Below, one piece after another: positions 59,116 to 64,000 of a stretch of 64,000 bases of DNA (the stretch's first letter is position 1; each line of letters begins with the position of its first letter). The DNA comes from Aureimonas sp. Leaf324 (lineage in GTDB: Bacteria; Pseudomonadota; Alphaproteobacteria; Rhizobiales; Rhizobiaceae). The DNA is taken from positions 48,820 to 112,819 of the forward strand of contig NZ_LMOH01000004.1 in NCBI RefSeq assembly GCF_001423245.1, read 5' to 3'. The position numbers were made by a program, and so were the translations under genes. The notes beneath the pieces were generated by a model. That model ran no database searches, was not told where the DNA came from, and worked only from the letters and a program-made list of their open reading frames with translations.

Positions 59116-60765
59116 ATGCCCGATTGGCTTCGCCGGCTTATCGCCCTGCGCCCTGCCCTTCTCGTCCTCGCCTTCGCCGCGGCCCTGGTGCTCCTGCCGT
59201 CCTCTCCGGCATCGGCGCAAGGCGCCGACCCCGCCTCGCTGATCCAGGCCTTCGGCGGCAAGAAGAGCTTCGAGGATACGGAAGCGACGATCCGCGCGCT
59301 GGCCGCCACCGGCGATCCCGCGGTCGCCCCGGCGCTGCAGGCGCTCGCCGACGGCAATCTCTACTATGAGAAGGACGGGGGCCGCGTCGTGATCGGCGAG
59401 GGGCGCGGCGCGTCGCTCGCTGTGCGCGATCCCCTCACCGGCGAGGCGCTCGGGGAACGGCCCAAGGCGGCCTTGGAAAAGGTCCGCGTCAAGAACTCCA
59501 TCCGCACGCTCGTCGCCGAGGCGATGGGGGCGCTGACGCTCGGCTCGGCCGATCCGGCCGCGCGCCTCGCCTCCGCCTCCGCCCTCTTCGAGCGCGCCTC
59601 GCCGGACCAGATCGACATGCTGGACGCTGCGATCGCCCGCGAGGACGACGCCCGCGTCGACGCGGCGCTGGCCGAGGCGCGCGCCGCCGCGGTCCTGAAG
59701 TCCGACCGCCCGGCACCCGAGCGCGTGGCGGCCGTGGCGACGCTCGAGGCGCGCGGCGACCGTGCGGCGCTCAACATGCTGCGCACGGCGGCCGGCGACG
59801 CCGATCCGGCGGTGGCCGCCGCCGCGCAGAAGGGCGCCGCCACGGTGGAGGGTACGATCGCGCTCTGGGGCCATGCGCAGACCGTCTGGTACGGGCTGTC
59901 GCTCGGCTCCGTCCTGCTTCTCGCCGCCATCGGCCTCGCCATCACCTTCGGCGTCATGGGCGTGATCAACATGGCGCATGGCGAGATGGTGATGCTCGGC
60001 GCCTACACGACCTTCGTCGTGCAGCAGGCGATGCGCGATCACGCGCCGGAATGGCTCGACTGGTCGCTCGCCGTCGCCCTGCCGCTCGCCTTCCTCGTCT
60101 CGGGCCTCGTCGGCCTCGTGATGGAGCGCGGCATCATCCGCTTCCTTTACGGGCGCCCGCTGGAAACCCTGCTCGCGACCTTCGGCGTGTCGCTGATCCT
60201 CCAGCAGGCCATCCGCATGATCTTCGGGCCGACCAACCGCGAGGTGTCGAACCCGTCCTGGATGTCCGGCTCCTTCGACATCGGCCAGATGGCCGTGACC
60301 TGGAACCGGCTCTGGATCATCGTCTTTGCCCTTTGCGTCTTCGCCGCGCTCCTCTTCGTCCTCAACCGGACCTCGGCGGGCCTCAAGATGCGCGCCGTCA
60401 CGCAGAACCGGCGCATGGCGGCCGCGATGGGCATCCGCACGCCGATGGTGGACGCGCTGACCTTCGCGCTCGGGTCGGGCATCGCCGGCATGGCGGGCGT
60501 CGCGCTCTCCCAGGTCGACAACGTCTCGCCGGATCTGGGTGGGGGCTACATCATCGACAGCTTCATGGTCGTCGTGTTCGGCGGCGTCGGAAACTTGTGG
60601 GGCACGCTCGTCGGCGCCTTCTCGCTCGGCATCGTCAACAAGCTCCTCGAGCCCTATGCCGGCGCCGTGCTCGGCAAGATCGTCGTGCTCGTGCTGATCA
60701 TCCTCTTCATCCAGAAACGGCCGCGCGGCCTCTTCGCCCTCAAGGGAAGGTTCGTGGACGCATGA
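59116..60765 (+). CDS. urtB: Urea ABC transporter permease UrtB
   Basis: A 549-residue permease of the LivH type. Like other UrtB proteins it has an N-terminal signal sequence (about 1-35) and a periplasmic helical-repeat domain (about 36-255) ahead of the membrane domain of about eight helices. AITFGVMGVINMAHGEMVMLGAYTTFVVQ and RRMAAAMGIRTPMVDALTFALGSGIAGMAGVAL are characteristic. The ATG at 59116 has GGAG seven bases upstream. Its stop overlaps the urtC start (ATGA). Confidence 0.94.
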   Translation: MPDWLRRLIALRPALLVLAFAAALVLLPSSPASAQGADPASLIQAFGGKKSFEDTEATIRALAATGDPAVAPALQALADGNLYYEKDGGRVVIGEGRGASLAVRDPLTGEALGERPKAALEKVRVKNSIRTLVAEAMGALTLGSADPAARLASASALFERASPDQIDMLDAAIAREDDARVDAALAEARAAAVLKSDRPAPERVAAVATLEARGDRAALNMLRTAAGDADPAVAAAAQKGAATVEGTIALWGHAQTVWYGLSLGSVLLLAAIGLAITFGVMGVINMAHGEMVMLGAYTTFVVQQAMRDHAPEWLDWSLAVALPLAFLVSGLVGLVMERGIIRFLYGRPLETLLATFGVSLILQQAIRMIFGPTNREVSNPSWMSGSFDIGQMAVTWNRLWIIVFALCVFAALLFVLNRTSAGLKMRAVTQNRRMAAAMGIRTPMVDALTFALGSGIAGMAGVALSQVDNVSPDLGGGYIIDSFMVVVFGGVGNLWGTLVGAFSLGIVNKLLEPYAGAVLGKIVVLVLIILFIQKRPRGLFALKGRFVDA

Positions 60766-61922
60766 TCACCGCACGGTTTCTCGGCCCCCGCGCCGTCTGG
60801 CTGGCGCTCGCCCTCTTAGGTCTCGCCGTCCTCGTCCCGGTGCTCAATCTGGCGCTGGCGCCGACCCATCCGCTCCATGTGCCCGACCACCTCGTGCCGC
60901 TCTTCGGCAAGTATCTTGCCTATGCGCTGCTCGCGCTCAGCCTCGATCTCGTCTGGGGCTATGTCGGCATCCTGTCGCTCGGCCACGGCGCCTTCTTCGC
61001 GCTTGGGGCCTACGCGATGGGCATGTACCTGATGCGCCAGATCGGCGCGCGCGGCGTCTACGGCAACCCGGACCTGCCGGACTTCATGGTGTTCCTGAAC
61101 TACCGGGAGCTGCCCTGGTTCTGGCATGGCTTCGACCAGTTCTGGTTCGCCGCCCTGATGGTCGTCCTGATGCCGGGGCTGCTGGCCTTCCTGTTCGGCT
61201 ACTTCGCCTTCCGCTCCCGCGTGACTGGCGTCTATCTCTCGATCATCACGCAGGCGCTGACCTACGCGCTGCTCCTTGCCTTCTTCCGCAACGACATGGG
61301 GTTCGGCGGCAACAACGGCCTCACCGACTTCAAGGAGATTCTTGGCTTCCCGCTCCAGGCCGCCACGACGCGCGCCGGGCTGTTCGCCGCCACCGCCGTC
61401 GCGCTCGCCGCCGGCGTTCTCGTCGTCGCCGCCGTCACGCGCTCCAAGCTCGGGGCGCTGATGGTGGCGGTGCGCGACGCGGAAGGGCGCACGCGGTTCC
61501 TGGGCTGGCGTGCCGAGCACGTGAAGCTCTTCGCCTTCACGCTCTCGGCCATGATGGCGGGCGTCGCGGGCGCCCTCTACGTGCCGCAGGTCGGCATCGT
61601 GAACCCCGGCGAGTTCGCCCCGCTCAACTCGATCGAGGTCGTCGTGTGGACGGCGGTCGGCGGGCGCGCGACGATCCTCGGGCCGGTCGTCGGCGCCGTC
61701 CTCGTCAACGGCGGCAAGAGCTACTTCACCGCGGCCGCACCCGACGCCTGGCTCTTCATCCTCGGCGGGCTCTTCGTCTTCGTGACCCTCTTCCTGCCGC
61801 GTGGGATCGTCGGCACCTTTGACCACGGCTGGCGGGCCCTCAGGGAGCGCGGCCGGGCCGCCCGCGCCGAGACGGGCGTCGACACTAGCCTCGGCGACAC
61901 CGCCGCCAACCCCGCGGAGTGA
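60762..61922 (+). CDS. urtC: Urea ABC transporter permease UrtC
   Basis: A 386-residue LivM-type permease with about nine membrane helices. LDLVWGYVGILSLGHGAFFALGAYAMGMYLM and FRNDMGFGGNNGLTDFKEILGF are typical of UrtC. The coupling segment GALMVAVRDAEGRTRFLGWRAEHVKLFAFTLSAMMAGVAGALYVPQVGIVNPGEFAP follows. It forms the heterodimeric membrane channel with UrtB. It overlaps urtB by four bases; its end meets the start of urtD. Confidence 0.94.
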   Translation: MITARFLGPRAVWLALALLGLAVLVPVLNLALAPTHPLHVPDHLVPLFGKYLAYALLALSLDLVWGYVGILSLGHGAFFALGAYAMGMYLMRQIGARGVYGNPDLPDFMVFLNYRELPWFWHGFDQFWFAALMVVLMPGLLAFLFGYFAFRSRVTGVYLSIITQALTYALLLAFFRNDMGFGGNNGLTDFKEILGFPLQAATTRAGLFAATAVALAAGVLVVAAVTRSKLGALMVAVRDAEGRTRFLGWRAEHVKLFAFTLSAMMAGVAGALYVPQVGIVNPGEFAPLNSIEVVVWTAVGGRATILGPVVGAVLVNGGKSYFTAAAPDAWLFILGGLFVFVTLFLPRGIVGTFDHGWRALRERGRAARAETGVDTSLGDTAANPAE

Positions 61923-61927
61923 TGACG

Positions 61928-62764
61928 ATGCTGCAAGACACCACGCCCGCCCGCGTCTCGCCCCATCCTTTCGCCACCGCGATGGCGGACCGGCGCGAGG
62001 CCGACGCCAAACTCCGCCCGCCCCGCGGCGAGACGCTTCTCTATCTCAACGGGGTCAACAAGGCCTTCGATGGGTTCAAGGCGATCAACGACCTGTCGCT
62101 GGTCGTGGCGCGCGGCGAGATGCGCGCGATCATCGGCCCGAACGGGGCCGGCAAGACCACGATGATGGACATCATCACCGGCAAGACGCGGCCCGACACG
62201 GGCGATGTCTATTTCGCCGGCGATACCGACCTCACCCGGCACGACGAGGCCGAGATCGCCTCGATGGGCATCGGCCGCAAGTTCCAGAAGCCGACGGTCT
62301 TCGAGGGCCATACGGTGGAGGACAACCTCCGCCTCGCGCTCGCCGGTTCCCGCTCGATCTTCGCCGCGCTCCTGCACAAGCGAAGTGCCGCCGAGGATGC
62401 GCGGATCGACGAGATCCTTGCGACCGTGCGCCTCGCCGACAAGCGCGCGGCGTCCGCCGCCGACCTCAGCCACGGCCAGAAGCAGTGGCTGGAGATCGGC
62501 ATGCTCCTGGCGCAGGACCCCGAGCTTCTCCTCGTCGACGAGCCCGTCGCTGGCATGACCGATGCCGAGACCGAGGAAACGGCGCGTCTCCTGCGCGACA
62601 TCGCAAGGGAGCGCTCGGTCGTCGTGGTCGAGCACGACATGCATTTCGTGCGCATGCTGGGCGTCAAGGTGACGTGCCTGCACGAGGGCCACGTGCTCGC
62701 CGAAGGCCCGCTCGACGACGTCTCGGCGAATCCGCGCGTCATCGAGGTCTATCTCGGGCGTTAG
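61928..62764 (+). CDS. urtD: Urea ABC transporter ATP-binding protein UrtD
   Basis: A 278-residue ABC ATPase of the LivG type. Walker A is GPNGAGKTT, the signature is LSHGQKQWLEIGMLL (SHGQ, normal for UrtD), Walker B is LLLVDEPVAGM, and the H-loop is VVEHDMHFVR. RKFQKPTVFEGHTVEDNL is the Q-loop region. I prefer the ATG at 61928 because GGAG at 61916-61919 is eight bases upstream; earlier in-frame starts are GTG 61919 (overlapping the urtC stop) and ATG 61922. Confidence 0.94.
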   Translation: MLQDTTPARVSPHPFATAMADRREADAKLRPPRGETLLYLNGVNKAFDGFKAINDLSLVVARGEMRAIIGPNGAGKTTMMDIITGKTRPDTGDVYFAGDTDLTRHDEAEIASMGIGRKFQKPTVFEGHTVEDNLRLALAGSRSIFAALLHKRSAAEDARIDEILATVRLADKRAASAADLSHGQKQWLEIGMLLAQDPELLLVDEPVAGMTDAETEETARLLRDIARERSVVVVEHDMHFVRMLGVKVTCLHEGHVLAEGPLDDVSANPRVIEVYLGR

Positions 62765-62908
62765 CGCGTTTTCGATGGCCTCGAGCGGGTCGGGCCGGCG
62801 GGTCTCGTCCGTCGCTTGGCCGACGCTCCGGCACCGAGTGCGCCCGGCTTCTCCGGGCGACGAAACAATCCTCGCCGGCCCTTCGCCGCCGGCCACACGA
62901 AAGGGCGC
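62764..62908 (+). repeat. Dispersed intergenic element, copy B (between urtD and urtE)
   Basis: About 145 bp with imperfect inverted ends (GCGCGTTTTCGATGGCC versus GGCCACACGAAAGGGCGC) and an internal hairpin CGCCCGG/CCGGGCG. Parts of it (GGTCGGGCCGGCGG; GACGAAA...TCCTCGCCGG) match copies A and C. It separates urtD and urtE in an otherwise overlapping operon. Confidence 0.6.
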
Positions 62909-62914
62909 AGACCC

Positions 62915-63610
62915 ATGCTGACCGTTTCCGACGTCGATCTCTACTACGGTGCCGCGCAGGCGCTGCGCGGCGTGTCGCTGGAGGCGAAGGTCGGCGAGAT
63001 CACCTGCGTCCTCGGGCGCAACGGCGTGGGCAAGACCTCGCTGATGCGCGCCGTGGTCGGCCAGCAGCCGATCCGGCGCGGCACCATCCAGCTCGGCGGC
63101 GAGGATCTCGGATCGAGCGCGCCCTATTCGCGCGCGCGGGCCGGGATCGGCTTCGTGCCGCAGGGGCGCGAGGTGTTTCCGCTCCTGACGGTCAAGGAAA
63201 ACCTCCAGACGGGCTTCGCGCCGGTGAAGCGAGGCGATCGCACGATCCCCGACCACGTGTTCGAGCTCTTTCCGGTGCTGAAATCGATGCTCGGGCGGCG
63301 CGGCGGCGATCTGTCCGGCGGCCAGCAGCAGCAGCTCGCGATCGGCCGCGCGCTCGTCACGCGGCCGCGCCTCCTGGTGCTCGACGAGCCGACCGAGGGC
63401 ATCCAGCCCTCGATCATCAAGGATATCGGCCGGGCCATCCGCTATCTCCGGTCAGAGGCCGGCATCGCCGTCCTTCTCGTCGAGCAATATCTCGACTTCT
63501 GCCGCGAGCTCGCCGACCGGGTCTACATCCTCGACCGCGGCCGGATCGTGTTTGCGGGCGTCGGCGCCGATCTCGACGACCCGGAGGTTCGCCGCCACCT
63601 CATGGTGTGA
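62915..63610 (+). CDS. urtE: Urea ABC transporter ATP-binding protein UrtE
   Basis: A 231-residue ABC ATPase of the LivF type. Walker A is GRNGVGKTS, the Q-loop region is IGFVPQGREVFPLLTVKENL, the signature is LSGGQQQQLAIGRAL, Walker B is LLVLDEPTEGIQPSII, and the H-loop position reads LLVEQYLDF (Gln in place of His, normal for LivF-like subunits). The ATG at 62915 has AAAGGG upstream. It is the last urt gene, flanked on both sides by copies of the dispersed element. No urease genes are in the window. Confidence 0.94.
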   Translation: MLTVSDVDLYYGAAQALRGVSLEAKVGEITCVLGRNGVGKTSLMRAVVGQQPIRRGTIQLGGEDLGSSAPYSRARAGIGFVPQGREVFPLLTVKENLQTGFAPVKRGDRTIPDHVFELFPVLKSMLGRRGGDLSGGQQQQLAIGRALVTRPRLLVLDEPTEGIQPSIIKDIGRAIRYLRSEAGIAVLLVEQYLDFCRELADRVYILDRGRIVFAGVGADLDDPEVRRHLMV

Positions 63611-63772
63611 GAGCCTGTTTCGAAAGTCTGCCGGGTCGGCCCGGCGGTCCTTTTCGTCCGGAGCGTCGTTGCCGATGCGCGCCGATGCCACCGGCATCGA
63701 CTGCGCTCAGTGCCTCGTTCCGAATCGCAAATCCCTCGCCGGTCCTCCACCGGAGACGTCCGAAACCGTCTC
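63611..63772 (+). repeat. Dispersed intergenic element, copy C (after urtE)
   Basis: About 162 bp with imperfect inverted ends of about 21 bases (63611-63632 and 63752-63772) and an internal perfect hairpin CGATGCC/GGCATCG. CGTCGTTGCCGATGC is shared with copy A. It starts directly after the urtE stop codon and runs to the convergent aminotransferase gene. Confidence 0.68.
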
Positions 63773-63793
63773 CGAGGCGGCGGCGCGAGGGGG

Positions 63794-64000
63794 TCAGATC
63801 AGCCCCTCCTTGTGCGCCGTATCCGTCAGTCGGGCGAGCGTGCGTCCCATGCGGGCCATGATCTCGTCGATGTCGTCGGCGGTGACGATCATCGGCGGGC
63901 AGAGCGCCAGCTGGTCGCCGATCGCGCGGAAGATCAGGCCCTCGTCGTGGCCGATCGCCGCCGCCATGCGCCCGACCGCACCCACCGTCTCGAACGGACG
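63794..64000 (-). CDS. Class III aminotransferase, C-terminal fragment (start outside window)
   Basis: The last 68 residues of a PLP-dependent class III (omega) aminotransferase, cut by the window edge. RPFETVGAVGRMAAAIGHDEGLIFRAIGDQLALCPPMIVTADDIDEIMARMGRTLARL is the conserved C-terminal domain, with the ALCPPMIVT strand that precedes the last two helices. It is convergent with urtE. The specific substrate (beta-alanine, omega-amino acid or amine) cannot be told from this part. Confidence 0.8.
   Translation of the reverse strand, partial: RPFETVGAVGRMAAAIGHDEGLIFRAIGDQLALCPPMIVTADDIDEIMARMGRTLARLTDTAHKEGLI

Noticed and set aside
61490..61520. Additional parS candidate (AGCACGTGAAGC) in urtC
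   Set aside because: Only the centre matches; at least four positions of the palindrome differ, and it is coding.

Overview
The window is a GC-rich (roughly two-thirds G+C by eye) alphaproteobacterial chromosome segment, most likely from the order Hyphomicrobiales (Rhizobiales). I base this on gene order (holA, parB-parA-rsmG-mnmG-mnmE, rho, hemJ-hemE, maf-aroE-coaE-dnaQ, secB-fxsA-timA-mltA-smr, the hisB...hisE-coaA block with hslV) and on families common there (DUF1402-like, DUF1236-like, DUF2628-like, TimA). I cannot name a genus. No rRNA, tRNA, CRISPR array, prophage or transposase was recognised.

The left third looks like the replication-origin region. From 12.6 kb leftward almost everything runs on the minus strand: hemE, hemJ, gntK, rho, a YbaK-like deacylase, mnmE, mnmG, rsmG, parA, parB. 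From 13.2 kb rightward the genes run on the plus strand: maf, aroE, coaE, dnaQ, an EamA exporter. The 615-bp hemE-maf gap holds DnaA-box-like words, an AT-rich end and a dense cluster of GANTC (CcrM) sites, so it is my candidate for oriC. A perfect parS palindrome lies inside rsmG, and four near-matches lie in or next to secB, an lrp-like gene, hisA and hisH.

The middle (17-45 kb) is mostly housekeeping: secB/fxsA, timA-mltA-smr-xre, a DUF421 pair, a lysozyme-like DUF1402 protein, an Lrp regulator divergent from an Asp/Glu racemase, a class II glutamine amidotransferase, ilvD, a diguanylate cyclase, hslU, a LuxR solo with alkB, opgG, then coaA and the histidine genes. The his block (hisB-DUF2628-hisH-hisA-hisF-hisE-coaA, minus) carries two intruders: a low-GC small gene in opposite orientation between hisH and hisA, and a Uma2 nuclease gene between hisA and hisF. 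hslV lies beyond hisB, about 9 kb from hslU. An ion channel, a DUF1236 protein, a GAF-EAL phosphodiesterase, a mannitol-dehydrogenase-family oxidoreductase and an atypical SDR follow.

The right end is signalling and nitrogen transport. A KaiC-like double-ATPase gene overlaps a hybrid histidine kinase gene. After a lipoprotein and an SH3-type protein comes a NIT-domain chemoreceptor. Then a REC-LuxR response regulator overlaps a 1126-residue fusion: NCS1-type permease, eight-cysteine cluster, histidine kinase and receiver. This fusion is divergent from the urea ABC transporter operon urtABCDE, and a perfect 16-bp palindrome lies in the gap. I regard this locus (50.9-63.6 kb) as the most interesting part: a transporter-shaped sensor kinase that probably controls urea uptake. 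The window ends inside a class III aminotransferase gene.

Two families of non-coding repeats stand out: a 22-bp-arm palindromic element at 11.5 kb and 39.5 kb, and three related elements of 145-162 bp at 24.7, 62.8 and 63.7 kb, two of which flank urtE.
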